This document shows positions 1-8,589 of a stretch of DNA of 61,027 nt, in pieces. The position numbers and the translations under genes were made by a program. A model generated the notes under the pieces. The model ran no database searches. It worked only from the letters and a program-made list of their open reading frames with translations, and was not told where the DNA came from. This DNA comes from Psychrobacter faecalis (GTDB lineage: Bacteria; Pseudomonadota; Gammaproteobacteria; Pseudomonadales; Moraxellaceae). The stretch covers positions 1 to 61,027 of the forward strand of contig NZ_JABAST010000018.1 of assembly GCF_016107575.1 (NCBI RefSeq). The letters are read 5' to 3'. Positions within the stretch are counted from its first letter, which is position 1. Every line of letters begins with the position of its first letter.

Positions 1-55
1 GCTTATTCTCCTGTTAGTGGATTATAAGCAGTTACACAGAGTTTGGGAAACTCCC
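1..55. mobile_element. Possible terminus of an IS256-like element
   Basis: The bases at about 31-55 contain an ACACAG block followed by GAGTTT-GGG-AAACTC. This resembles the terminal inverted repeats I recall for IS256-family elements, but no transposase is visible because the window starts here. Immediately to the right the sequence becomes recognisable IS30-family transposase, so this is probably the right end of a second element inserted into the IS30 copy. The family call is a recollection of consensus ends, not a match I could compute. Confidence 0.3.
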
Positions 56-190
56 TACTTGCCTAAGGGTTGTGACTTTAGACAAGTCTCTGATAATGAA
101 ATACAGGACATTGAGAACAAACTAAACAACAGACCAAGAAAACGATTAGGGTTTAAAACGCCTATGCAGGCGTTCTATAATATTAATTAG
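56..190 (+). pseudogene. IS30-family transposase, C-terminal fragment
   Basis: The frame ending at the TAG at 188-190 reads YLPKG, then a stretch containing NNRPRKRLGFKTP and ending QAFYNIN. This is the classic C-terminal signature of IS30-family DDE transposases, including the catalytic-core-distal NNRPRK motif. The frame stays open back to base 2, but the residues before YLPKG do not look like IS30, so the copy seems to be interrupted or rearranged near base 56. The rest of the gene, if present, lies left of the window. It is likely non-functional from what is visible. Confidence 0.75.
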
Positions 191-214
191 TGTTGCACTT
201 GGTGTGTTAATCTA
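191..214 (+). mobile_element. IS30-family right inverted repeat
   Basis: Directly after the transposase stop comes TGTTGCACTTGGTGTGTTAA. IS30-family ends typically carry a TGCAAC/GTTGCA block within a few bases of the transposase stop. The left end is outside the window, so the inverted-repeat pairing cannot be tested here. Confidence 0.55.
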
Positions 215-533
215 AGATTCTAATAAGTTATAAACTTCCTAGGCATTTAATGTTTAAACATCTGCTAGCCTTTTTTCGCTATTTTTCTTATGATAGATAG
301 GCTCGCGATTGTTCTATCATTTGTTAAGCCTTGTTCAATTAAGCTATCACATTAAATTATTTACTCGATATTCTTATTCAAATTTTTGCTTTGATTTTAT
401 CCAAAATAAAATGCCTATCAAATAAAAATAAAATTTTTTGCCCCATTATTTTAAAAGATTTTGCAGTCATCAGTGCTTTGTTTCTATTTTTAAATTTTTC
501 TATATTAATTACCCATGATTGAGGAAGTGATGG
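215..533. other. AT-rich spacer upstream of the AraC-type gene
   Basis: About 320 bases with no credible reading frame. It is strongly AT-rich and presumably holds the promoter of the regulator that starts at 534, although I could not pick out a convincing -35/-10 pair. A GAGGAAG ribosome-binding site lies at 521-527. Confidence 0.5.
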
Positions 534-1469
534 ATGGACGCACTAAGCGTGTTGCTACAAAATGTACATTTATTCGAAACGAAGTATTATCGATTAAATG
601 TGACGGGCAATTGGTCTTATTCACTCACTAGGCAAGATACGATTTTATTTTATTTGGTGATGTCGGGTGGTTTTTGTATCGACGTCGGCAATGGCCCACG
701 AGAAACGCGCGCCGGTGACATGATTATGATTCCAAGCGCGCATCAGCACGTGAGTTATGCGCTAAATTATTATAGTGATGAGGCGCAGCCGTTAGATGAG
801 TTATTGACGAGCTGTAAAGATCATACGCTGGATTTAAAGGGTGACGGTGATTTTGAAGCGTCATTGATATTAATCGAGTGTAAGTATGATAAGGCGATGA
901 TTCGGCCTTTATTGTCCGTACTGCCATCGATTCTGCCGGAAGTCAATGATGAAGATGATGGCCGGTTTGAGGTGATTGATGTTGAGATTAGGCTACTGAC
1001 GCTAGAGGCTGAGCACGAGCGCATGGGTAAAACCGCGGTGATCAATCATTGGGCAAGTATTATGATGATTGAATGTTTGCGGGTATATATTGAAAGTCTG
1101 CCTGAAGCCACTGAGAATTGGCTAAAAGCGATGAAGGATCCGTTTTTGACCAAAGCGCTGGTTGCGATGCATGAGATGCCAAGCGAAAATTGGACCATTA
1201 ATAAGCTTGCTGAGGTAGCAGGCATGTCACGCTCAAGCTTTGCTCAGCGCTTTAAAGAGGTCGTTGGTATACCGCCGTTGACCTATTTGATGGATTATCG
1301 CTTGCGCTTGGCCGCGCGTTATTTGCGTTTGCAGCAAAACAGTATCAGCCGTATTAGCGGTTTGGTCGGTTATGCCTCGGATTCAACCTTTAGCCAAGCG
1401 TTTAAGCGTGTTTACGGCATCTCACCTAAAGCTTATCGGCAGCAGTATCAACAACAAACGCTCTCTTAA
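534..1469 (+). CDS. AraC-family transcriptional regulator with cupin sensor domain
   Basis: A 311-residue DNA-binding regulator. Residues about 5-180 look like the cupin_6-type N-terminal sensor (SGGFCIDVGNGP, then RAGDMIMIPSAHQH). The C-terminal 100 residues form the AraC/XylS double helix-turn-helix: WTINKLAEVAGMSRSSFAQRFK is helix-turn-helix 1, and the closing GYASDSTFSQAFKRVYGISP is the family signature. The start is supported by GAGGAAG at 521-527, six bases upstream. An overlapping ATG at 530 is in another frame. The gene stands alone between IS debris and a terminator, so its target is not indicated. Homologues often control a neighbouring oxidoreductase or hydrolase gene, but none is adjacent. 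Confidence 0.9.
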   Translation: MDALSVLLQNVHLFETKYYRLNVTGNWSYSLTRQDTILFYLVMSGGFCIDVGNGPRETRAGDMIMIPSAHQHVSYALNYYSDEAQPLDELLTSCKDHTLDLKGDGDFEASLILIECKYDKAMIRPLLSVLPSILPEVNDEDDGRFEVIDVEIRLLTLEAEHERMGKTAVINHWASIMMIECLRVYIESLPEATENWLKAMKDPFLTKALVAMHEMPSENWTINKLAEVAGMSRSSFAQRFKEVVGIPPLTYLMDYRLRLAARYLRLQQNSISRISGLVGYASDSTFSQAFKRVYGISPKAYRQQYQQQTLS

Positions 1470-1495
1470 TTAGCTGTTAACTGCTATACCTTTTT

Positions 1496-1536
1496 AAAAA
1501 GCGCTCAGGCTATTTATCGGCCTTAGCGCTTTTTTG
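1496..1536 (+). terminator. Rho-independent terminator after the AraC-type gene
   Basis: Stem AAAAAGCGCTcAGGC pairs with GCCTtAGCGCTTTTTT and ends in a T run. It lies 26 bases after the AraC-type stop. The rest of the gap to 1824 shows no gene and presumably carries the promoter for the next gene. Confidence 0.85.
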
Positions 1537-1824
1537 CTCGATGCTCATTATTAATTAAAACTCCCGCCTTTTACCATAACTATTACTTACCATCACCTTT
1601 ATCACTGATTTCGATACTGAGTATTTCGGCGATGGCTAGCTGACAATGCACTTAGGTTAAGGTACTATAGAGTCATGTTTTGCCCAAGCGTAGTAGTGAG
1701 ATTTTAGCGCATTTTATGGCACTGTCTGCTGGCCGCTATCGATAAGTAGTTGGTTTTAAACGCTGATAGACTATTCATTTAGGATAACTTGGGCAAAGTT
1801 TATTTTTGCAGCTAATGGTATTTT

Positions 1825-2892
1825 ATGACTGAACCAACCGCTAAGCCAACCGTGACTTCAAATAGCCAGCGTACTACTGCGTCCGCTACGCCGACGGGCA
1901 ACGCTGATAAAAAAGACGTAAAAAGTAAGGCGAAAAATAAACCGCGTACGGCAAAAAACAAGCAAAAAACCAATATTACGCCTGCGCTTGATAAAGCGGC
2001 GCTGCTCGCGTTATTTACGTTATCAAATACTGAGTCAAATGTTGAATTAGGCGTTGAGCAAGCAAGTCTAAATACTCTTAGCAGCAGTGAGTCGAACAGC
2101 AGCGAAACCAATGTCGCCACGCAGCGGTTAGCGCTTTATCGTCGTCAGCATGAGCGCACACGCCAGCTATATATGGCCTCCGCCGCTACTCGTCCTACGT
2201 ATCTGGTGCAAACGCTAAAAACGCAGTTTGCAGAATATCAGCAATATTTACTGGCGCAGCAGCTTGATAAACGTGGTCTGATGGATACCGATGGGCTAGA
2301 GCGTTTATGGCAACAGTTGCACGTGGTCGATGATATTATCGAAGATATCGTGCGTCATATGCCCGCACAGCAGCCCGCCGGTTGGCAGCTGACGACACAA
2401 GATGGTCATAATCCACTGCGTTTCCCTACCGTTGGTAAGCTCAAACATGACAAGCCTATTGTAGATCAAGGCAGCTTAAACAGTTATGTGCTTGGTCATT
2501 TTGGCGTCAGTAGTTTTACCTATGACCGCGCTTATTATATTGGTCATGTAGTTGGTTACTTATTTAGCTGCTATTTTTGTGCTCATCTGTCTATCAGCTA
2601 TGGGGTTACCGCACTTGGTCCGCAGGTCGTGAGCGACTATGAATACGCTAGTTTAGAGACGCCACATATGGTAAGACTGCTACAAGGCTTGGATGGTTAT
2701 TGCAAAAAACGTATTTATCAATTGGCCGTTATTTGCGCGCGCCTTAGCGTCTTCGCCAGTGACAAGCGTATCGAGCGCATGCTGATTGCTGAAGTCAATG
2801 ATTTTGATAAAAAATTGCAACAACAGCATCTAGATGTTTTACTGTTACAAGGTTTAATGCCAGATAGCAGTGATTCTACGCCGCTTTTTTAA
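1825..2892 (+). CDS. Hypothetical protein, low-complexity basic N-terminus
   Basis: A 355-residue protein I do not recognise. Residues about 1-55 are Lys/Thr/Ala-rich and probably disordered. Residues about 90-355 look globular and mostly helical, with a Tyr-rich segment around residues 230-255 (SFTYDRAYYIGHVVGYLFSC). There is no signal peptide or convincing membrane helix, although the Tyr-rich segment is hydrophobic. It lies 79 bases upstream of gspF on the same strand without an intervening terminator, so it could share a transcript. That is the only functional hint. The start ATG has a poor ribosome-binding site. Confidence 0.7.
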   Translation: MTEPTAKPTVTSNSQRTTASATPTGNADKKDVKSKAKNKPRTAKNKQKTNITPALDKAALLALFTLSNTESNVELGVEQASLNTLSSSESNSSETNVATQRLALYRRQHERTRQLYMASAATRPTYLVQTLKTQFAEYQQYLLAQQLDKRGLMDTDGLERLWQQLHVVDDIIEDIVRHMPAQQPAGWQLTTQDGHNPLRFPTVGKLKHDKPIVDQGSLNSYVLGHFGVSSFTYDRAYYIGHVVGYLFSCYFCAHLSISYGVTALGPQVVSDYEYASLETPHMVRLLQGLDGYCKKRIYQLAVICARLSVFASDKRIERMLIAEVNDFDKKLQQQHLDVLLLQGLMPDSSDSTPLF

Positions 2893-2971
2893 GACTTTTA
2901 CTCTTTAAAATCTATTGTAAAACTTCTGTTTATCAGCATGTTAAATTGCTCACCTTAGGATATTTGCTGCT

Positions 2972-4174
2972 ATGCCCGCTTATCATTATAAAGCGTTAGA
3001 TGACCATGGCAGTGTCCAAAAAGGCTTACTTGAAGGCGATTCTGCGCGGCAAGTGCGCCAGCAGCTGCGTGATAAACAGTGGACGCCCGTCGAAGTCACC
3101 GCCGTCAATGACCGACAAAGCCAAAGTAAAAACCGCTATAAAAAACCATCGGCTTATGAATTAGCACTGCTGACTCGTCAATTATCGGTATTACTTGCCG
3201 CCGGTATTCCTTTAGAGGAAACGCTGGCTGCCGTCGCCAAACAATCACCAAAAACCCATATTAAATCATTAATGCTTGCCGTGCGCTCGCATGTGCTAGA
3301 AGGTTTAAGCCTCGCACGCGCCCTGCAACAAGCCGCTAGTTTTCCGCCGCTTTATATCGCCACCATTGCGGCAGGGGAAAAGTCCGGTCATTTAGATTTA
3401 ATCCTTAATCAGTTGGCAGATTACACCGAAAACCGTTTTGCCCTACAAAAGAAAATCCAAGGGGCGATGGTCTATCCAATTGTATTAATGGTAATGGCAG
3501 TCGGGGTCATTATGGGGCTAATGAGCTTTGTGGTTCCCAAGATTGTCAAAGTTTTTGAGCAATCTGAGCAAGCGCTGCCGCTGATTACCCAAATCGTCCT
3601 GAACTTATCAAATATCATTACCCAGTGGTGGTGGTTGATGCTTCTGGTATTGGCAGGGGCGGCGTTTTTGTTTTATCGCTTTGCGCAAACCCAAGCAGGC
3701 AAATTAGCCATAGACAGTATGGTACTGAGACTACCGATATTGGCGCGCTTATCAAAAGGGCTTAATGCGGCCCGTTTTGCCAGTACGCTTGCGATATTGG
3801 TGCGCTCAGGGGTACCGTTGATTGAAGCGCTGCATATAGGGGCGGCGGTGACGACCAATTTACACATTCAAAAAACCATTATCACCGCAGCCGATAGAGT
3901 CACCGAAGGCTCAAGCTTATCGAGTCAGTTAGGAAAATCTACCTACTTTCCGCCAATGATGGTGCAAATGATTAAAAGTGGGGAAAACTCAGGCGAGCTT
4001 GAAAATATGCTCAGCCGCGCCGCCAATATGCAAGAAGCCGAAGCGACCAACTTTATCAGCACCTTGCTGTCGTTACTTGAGCCGCTCATGTTGGTATTGA
4101 TGGGCGTGGTGGTCATGATTATTGTCATGGCAGTGATGCTACCGATAGTGAATATGAATGATTTGGCAGGTTAG
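2972..4174 (+). CDS. gspF: Type II secretion inner-membrane protein GspF
   Basis: A 400-residue polytopic platform protein of the type II secretion system, which works with the GspE ATPase to assemble the pseudopilus. It opens with the family start MPAYHYKALDDHGSVQKG and LEGDSARQVRQQLR. Two T2SSF domains follow, at about residues 70-190 and 270-395, each with LLARQL/AARFASTLAIL-type cores and the PLIEAL and SGVPL motifs. Hydrophobic helices lie near 170-190, 220-235 and 370-395. The short linker and DSARQVR motif favour GspF over the type IV pilus paralogue PilC. The next gene in the same direction is gspG. The rest of the gsp set is absent here, consistent with the scattered T2SS genes of Moraxellaceae. 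Confidence 0.93.
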   Translation: MPAYHYKALDDHGSVQKGLLEGDSARQVRQQLRDKQWTPVEVTAVNDRQSQSKNRYKKPSAYELALLTRQLSVLLAAGIPLEETLAAVAKQSPKTHIKSLMLAVRSHVLEGLSLARALQQAASFPPLYIATIAAGEKSGHLDLILNQLADYTENRFALQKKIQGAMVYPIVLMVMAVGVIMGLMSFVVPKIVKVFEQSEQALPLITQIVLNLSNIITQWWWLMLLVLAGAAFLFYRFAQTQAGKLAIDSMVLRLPILARLSKGLNAARFASTLAILVRSGVPLIEALHIGAAVTTNLHIQKTIITAADRVTEGSSLSSQLGKSTYFPPMMVQMIKSGENSGELENMLSRAANMQEAEATNFISTLLSLLEPLMLVLMGVVVMIIVMAVMLPIVNMNDLAG

Positions 4175-4702
4175 TAAACGCTTAAGCTTTGTTAATTTCT
4201 CTGTAGCTGGCTCAAAATCCATTACCTTTATCTTGCTAAAGCTTCCGCTAAATTTCTTAAGCCTTGCTTAGTGTTGTAGATTGTTGACAACGGTATGTTT
4301 TTACTAGAGCGCAGCCAGTCATCAGGCTATAGTAAGCGCCAGTCAAAAGCTTTGCTTATAAACTGCTTAGTATAAAGGATAGCGGTTATCCAACATTTCA
4401 CGGCATGTATCCATAAAAGTAGATATTCATAACAATCCATTGCAGCGCTGGATAAAAATAAAAGCATGGTTTATAGTGATAAACGGTTGAGGGTTCATTA
4501 ATCTAAAGCCAACCCACTAAAACGCTCTGAACAGTACATTCATTATTTATATCACCTGATACCAAAAGCGATGACCAAAGCGATGACTATAATTGACACG
4601 ATGCAAGTAGATACCATGCCAAAAAACGCTAGGAATGACGATAAGTTGCAGGCAGAAAACATGAATGAAAATATGCCCGCTGCTCTGAAAGGTCGTCCGT
4701 CA
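4175..4702. other. Spacer between gspF and gspG
   Basis: About 400-530 bases, depending on which gspG start is used. I see no other gene and no clear terminator. A TTGACA occurs at about 4274 but lacks a well-placed -10. The gap implies that gspG has its own promoter. Confidence 0.4.
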
Positions 4703-5122
4703 ATGTCTCATAGCCAGTCTGGATTTACCCTTATTGAGATTATGGTAGTGATTGTGATTTTGGCCATTCTCGCAGGTCTAGTCGTACCAAAAGTGGTCGG
4801 ACAAAGTGATAAAGCGCGCGTCAAAACCACAGAAACGGCGCTGGCAACGGTATCCAATGCGCTTGATATGTACAAAGTTGATAATTCACGTTATCCGACG
4901 ACGGCGCAAGGTTTAGAAGCCCTAACCACACCGCCTGCTGACGCCAAAAACTATCCCGATGGCGGTTATATCAAAGGTGGCTATCCGACCGATGGTTGGG
5001 AAAACGAGTTGCAATATGTTGCGCCAGGTAGCGAAGGTCGTCCTTATGATTTATTTTCATTAGGCGCTGATGGGCAGCAAGGCGGCGAAGGGCAAGATGC
5101 TGATATTTATGCTCAGTTGTAA
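4703..5122 (+). CDS. gspG: Type II secretion major pseudopilin GspG
   Basis: The major subunit of the T2SS pseudopilus, processed by prepilin peptidase and assembled in the periplasm. The cleavage motif is SG|FTLIEIMVVIVILAILAG, with Glu at mature position 5. The C-terminal half has the GspG signatures YPTTAQGLEAL, GWENELQYV and DLFSLGADGQQGG. I chose ATG 4703 (139 aa) because it gives a normal seven-residue leader and has GAAAGG about ten bases upstream. The frame is also open to an ATG at 4571, which would give an unusual 51-residue leader, and other ATGs lie between. An inverted-repeat terminator follows at 5218. Confidence 0.92.
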   Translation: MSHSQSGFTLIEIMVVIVILAILAGLVVPKVVGQSDKARVKTTETALATVSNALDMYKVDNSRYPTTAQGLEALTTPPADAKNYPDGGYIKGGYPTDGWENELQYVAPGSEGRPYDLFSLGADGQQGGEGQDADIYAQL

Positions 5123-5217
5123 GCTGCGATTTAAAGTGATTAGATTAAAGTGATTAGCGCTGAGCAACATAGCATTTTCTAACACTTTACTGATTAAAGC
5201 GGCGTTAAAATTTCTAT

Positions 5218-5254
5218 ATATCAACCAATAAGGCTTTATTGGTTGATATTTTTT
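5218..5254 (+). terminator. Rho-independent terminator after gspG
   Basis: A perfect stem of ATATCAACCAATAA and TTATTGGTTGATAT with a four-base loop, followed by a T run. It lies about 95 bases after gspG. Confidence 0.8.
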
Positions 5255-5397
5255 ATGAAAGCATAAAATAAGTACTATGTTAGTAAGTACCATGCTAAAC
5301 AGACGGCCACCATATACGTTTAGCCTTTTTAATTAAAAGTCATTACAAACAGTTGTTAAAAGTAACCTTTAAAACCCGCTATCAAAGGTAGTTATTT

Positions 5398-5958
5398 ATG
5401 TTTATCAAAACAGCCACCCCAGTTATCAATAAACGCCTTGCTAAAAAACCTCATCTATTGGCAATGGCGCTTATAAGCACTTCGTTGATGACAGGTTTAT
5501 CAACAATTTCAATGAGCGCGCAGGCAGCAGGGCTTGGTGAATTGTTTGGCAATAATAATGCAGCACAATCGAAGTTTTTGCCAGTCGATAAAGCTTTTAA
5601 AGTAGATAGTATTACCAAGGCGACGTCTAAAGGCACGCAGTTATCGATTACCTTTGATATCACGCCCGGCCATTACGTTTATAAAGACAAGCTGATGCTA
5701 AGCTTTCCAAAGGGCATCAGTGCGACGCCATTTCGCTTTAGCCAGTCGCCAATTTCTATTAATGATCCTACCTTTGGGAAAGTGCCTGTTTTTACGCAAA
5801 AAAATATCATCGCTACCACCACCCTGAGTACCAATAATGGTAAAGGCGCCAAAAATGTACTCGTTGTCATCGGCTGGCAGGGCTGTGCTAAAGCGGGTTT
5901 ATGCTATCCGCCCGAGAAAATTAAAACCACGGTCAATATTGGCACAGCTCGTAAATAA
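5398..5958 (+). CDS. Stand-alone DsbD alpha-domain protein (periplasmic)
   Basis: A 186-residue secreted protein equal to the N-terminal alpha domain of DsbD, without the membrane or thioredoxin domains. It has a basic N-region, a hydrophobic core and an AQA-type signal cleavage near residue 44. It then has the immunoglobulin-like alpha fold with HYVYKDKL and the redox pair in GCAKAGLCYPPE (Cys163 and Cys169). It is closely similar to the N-terminus of the next gene (same AGLGxLF start, same PTFGKV and WQGCAKAGLCYPPEK blocks), so it probably arose by tandem duplication. It lies 77 bases upstream of dsbD in the same direction. By family logic it should accept electrons from the DsbD membrane domain and pass them to periplasmic partners. 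That is inference. Confidence 0.85.
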   Translation: MFIKTATPVINKRLAKKPHLLAMALISTSLMTGLSTISMSAQAAGLGELFGNNNAAQSKFLPVDKAFKVDSITKATSKGTQLSITFDITPGHYVYKDKLMLSFPKGISATPFRFSQSPISINDPTFGKVPVFTQKNIIATTTLSTNNGKGAKNVLVVIGWQGCAKAGLCYPPEKIKTTVNIGTARK

Positions 5959-6035
5959 ATAATGATGTAAATAGAAAAGTCCATACAGACAGTGAATTGG
6001 TCAATTCGAATTTTGGTAATAATAGGTAGCCCTTC

Positions 6036-8195
6036 ATGTCCCTTAAGAGCGCAGAAAAGTCTCTGTCATTAACGCAAAATAAACCGTCAAAAAAATCTTA
6101 TCTGTTGGCGTTCGCTTTAAGCGCTGGTTCATTATTGGCAGGGCTAGCAGCGACTGGGCTGATGGCCGTGCCAGTGGCATCGCAAGCGGCAGGGTTGGGC
6201 GATTTATTTAGCAGTGATAAAAGCGCGACCCAACCGAAATTTTTACCCGTTAACGAAGCGTTTCAAGTTAGCAGTAGCAGCAAACCGACCAATAATGGCA
6301 CGCGCTTAGCGATTAACTTTGACATTACGCCTGAGCACTATGTTTATAAAGACCAAATTAAGCTAACGCTGCCTGCTGGCGTGACCGCCGCGCCTTTTAC
6401 CTTTAGCCAAAAGCCTGTCTCCATTGATGATCCGACCTTTGGAAAAGTACTGGTATTTGACCAAGCCAATATGGTTGCTAGCACTATATTGAGTAGTAAT
6501 GGCAAGGCGATAAATAATGCCGCCGTGACGATAGGTTGGCAAGGCTGTGCCAAAGCAGGACTTTGTTATCCACCGGAGAAAATAAAAACCACGGTCAAAA
6601 TTGCTGCTGCGTCACAATCGGCAGCCAATAGTTCAAGTAGCACTGCTACAGTTTCTGCGAGCAATAACAGCAATGCAGAAACTGCGCAAGCATCTACAGA
6701 GGCGACTGATACTGATCGTCTTGCTACAGAGCAAACTACGCCAGATGACGAGGTGATTGATTACGCTTTGTTAGATGATGAAGCATTAGATGCAGAGCTT
6801 GGTACTAGCAATACCATCTCTGGTGCCGATGAAGAAGTTGTAGGCGACAATGTCACAAGTAATATGCCAGCAAACGATAGCGCTACAACTGCAACAAACA
6901 ATACCGTTGTCGTTGATAACGCCATTAATAGTGACCCTTTTGGCTTAGCTTCGCATCCGTGGTTGGCATTGGTGTTATTGTTCTTGGCAGGGTTGGGCTT
7001 GGCATTGACGCCATGCGTGTTACCGATGCTACCGATTGTTGCCAATATCGTCGCGCGTGAAGACAATCCAACGGTAAAACGCGGTGTTATTTTAACGACC
7101 AGCTACGCTATTGGTGTTGCCATCGCTTATGGTATTTTAGGCGCGGTCATTGCGGTATTTGGCGAATCGTTAGGCATTATCGGTTGGCTACAAAATCCGA
7201 TTATTTTAATTGGGTTTGCCATCGTTTTTGTCTTATTAGCCCTTTATATGTTGGGCGTATTTAGCATTCGTCTGCCAAGATTCATCAGTAGTAAAATGCA
7301 GGGTCTAAGCCAAGCGGGGGATAGCAAACTTGGTAGTACGGGTGGCAGTTTAATTGCGGGATTCTTATCGGCGCTCGTGGTATCGCCATGCGTTTCGGCA
7401 CCCTTATTTGGGGCGCTGCTTGCCGTATCGACGATTGGCAGTCCGCTCCTTGGCTTTGCCGCTTTATTTATGCTCGGTTTTGGTTTATCAGCGCCGCTTA
7501 TCTTAATCGGCGCGACCCAAGGTAAAATCATGCCTAAAGCTGGCGAGTGGATGAACTGGGTCAAGCAAGGCTTTGCTTTGCTGCTGTTTGCCGTGGCGTT
7601 GTTATTAATTGAGCGCGTCTTTATCTCGCCTGTAATGCTGATAGTGTGGGCCCTGTGGTTTATGGTCGTGGCGATGTGGGCATGGAGCTGGCTAGGCAAA
7701 GGTCGAATGTTGACCCAAGCATTAAGCTTAATCGCTGGTATTTGGGCGACGTGTTTAATCGTCGGCGCCGCATTGGGTAATGACGACAGCTTACATCCGC
7801 TCGCGTCATTAAGCGCCGCGCCAGTGATGCAGACGACTGCTGGTCAACCAGCCAGCAGTAATGCAACCGATAAGACGGTCACGACGCTCGCTGAATTAGA
7901 TGCTATTGTCGCCGCCAACCCTAAAGTGCTGGTCGATGTCACCGCCGAATGGTGTATTGAGTGCCGGATTATGGATAAAAACTTATTTCATAATCGCCCT
8001 GCGCAAATGCAAGATTGGCAATTGGTCAGACTTGATATCACGGAGACTACGGCTGATTCAAAAGCAATCTTAGCGCGTTATAAACTATTTGGTCCGCCAG
8101 CATTGCTGTATTATCAAGACGGGCAATTGGTCAATCAGCAAGTGGGTGAAATCGGGCACGCAGCGTTTGAGCAAACCTTAACCGCGCTAAATTAA
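6036..8195 (+). CDS. dsbD: Thiol:disulfide interchange protein DsbD
   Basis: A 719-residue inner-membrane reductase that moves electrons from cytoplasmic thioredoxin to periplasmic DsbC and related proteins. In order it has a signal peptide (to about residue 51), an alpha domain with Cys171/Cys177 (GCAKAGLCYPP), a Ser/Thr/Asn/Asp-rich linker of about 100 residues (about 195-300), an eight-helix beta domain with Cys327 (LTPCVLPMLPI) and Cys452 (VSPCVSAPLFGALL), and a C-terminal thioredoxin-like gamma domain with Cys640-Ile-Glu-Cys643 (EWCIEC). The linker is far longer than in E. coli DsbD, and the protein is correspondingly longer (E. coli about 565). It sits just after the stand-alone alpha paralogue. 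Its downstream partner DsbC is encoded at 25959-26816. Confidence 0.95.
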   Translation: MSLKSAEKSLSLTQNKPSKKSYLLAFALSAGSLLAGLAATGLMAVPVASQAAGLGDLFSSDKSATQPKFLPVNEAFQVSSSSKPTNNGTRLAINFDITPEHYVYKDQIKLTLPAGVTAAPFTFSQKPVSIDDPTFGKVLVFDQANMVASTILSSNGKAINNAAVTIGWQGCAKAGLCYPPEKIKTTVKIAAASQSAANSSSSTATVSASNNSNAETAQASTEATDTDRLATEQTTPDDEVIDYALLDDEALDAELGTSNTISGADEEVVGDNVTSNMPANDSATTATNNTVVVDNAINSDPFGLASHPWLALVLLFLAGLGLALTPCVLPMLPIVANIVAREDNPTVKRGVILTTSYAIGVAIAYGILGAVIAVFGESLGIIGWLQNPIILIGFAIVFVLLALYMLGVFSIRLPRFISSKMQGLSQAGDSKLGSTGGSLIAGFLSALVVSPCVSAPLFGALLAVSTIGSPLLGFAALFMLGFGLSAPLILIGATQGKIMPKAGEWMNWVKQGFALLLFAVALLLIERVFISPVMLIVWALWFMVVAMWAWSWLGKGRMLTQALSLIAGIWATCLIVGAALGNDDSLHPLASLSAAPVMQTTAGQPASSNATDKTVTTLAELDAIVAANPKVLVDVTAEWCIECRIMDKNLFHNRPAQMQDWQLVRLDITETTADSKAILARYKLFGPPALLYYQDGQLVNQQVGEIGHAAFEQTLTALN

Positions 8196-8236
8196 TCGTT
8201 TAAATGTAGATAAATTCCACATCATTTCTACCCATT

Positions 8237-8276
8237 AAAAAGCCAACGTCCTTTGATAATAGGACGTTGGCTTTTT
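8237..8276 (+). terminator. Rho-independent terminator after dsbD
   Basis: Stem AAAAAGCCAACGTCCT pairs perfectly with AGGACGTTGGCTTTTT around an eight-base loop, 42 bases after the dsbD stop. Confidence 0.92.
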
Positions 8277-8589
8277 CAATCTTACTAAATAGCTTTTTTA
8301 ATATAGACGCTAAATCCTTGGTTTAACGTTATTTATTACTATTCATTTAACTACTTACCTTATTATTTACATCAGAATTTGCTCGCAATAACGCTAGTAT
8401 AGTGCCCTTATTTTCATTACAATAAAGCAACATTGCGAAAGGCGCATTACCACGAGTAATGGCTACCTGACACGTCCATATTTATTGGTTTTCTTTGGTT
8501 TTTACTCTATTTTAGCAATCATGCTAATGGTTATATCAATTATCTCATAGACTCTGCTGGCGCTCATGCCAGTTAGATAAAGGACACTT
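8277..8589. other. Spacer upstream of pldA
   Basis: About 310 AT-rich bases without a credible gene. It presumably holds the pldA promoter. A good ribosome-binding site (AAAGGA) sits at about 8578-8583. Confidence 0.45.

Noticed and set aside
7244..7699. Long open frame antisense to dsbD (151 codons) and a similar 182-codon frame opposite the CNNM gene at 47995-48543
   Set aside because: Both lie fully opposite well-supported membrane-protein genes, have no ribosome-binding site or recognisable domain, and are expected shadows of GC-biased coding.
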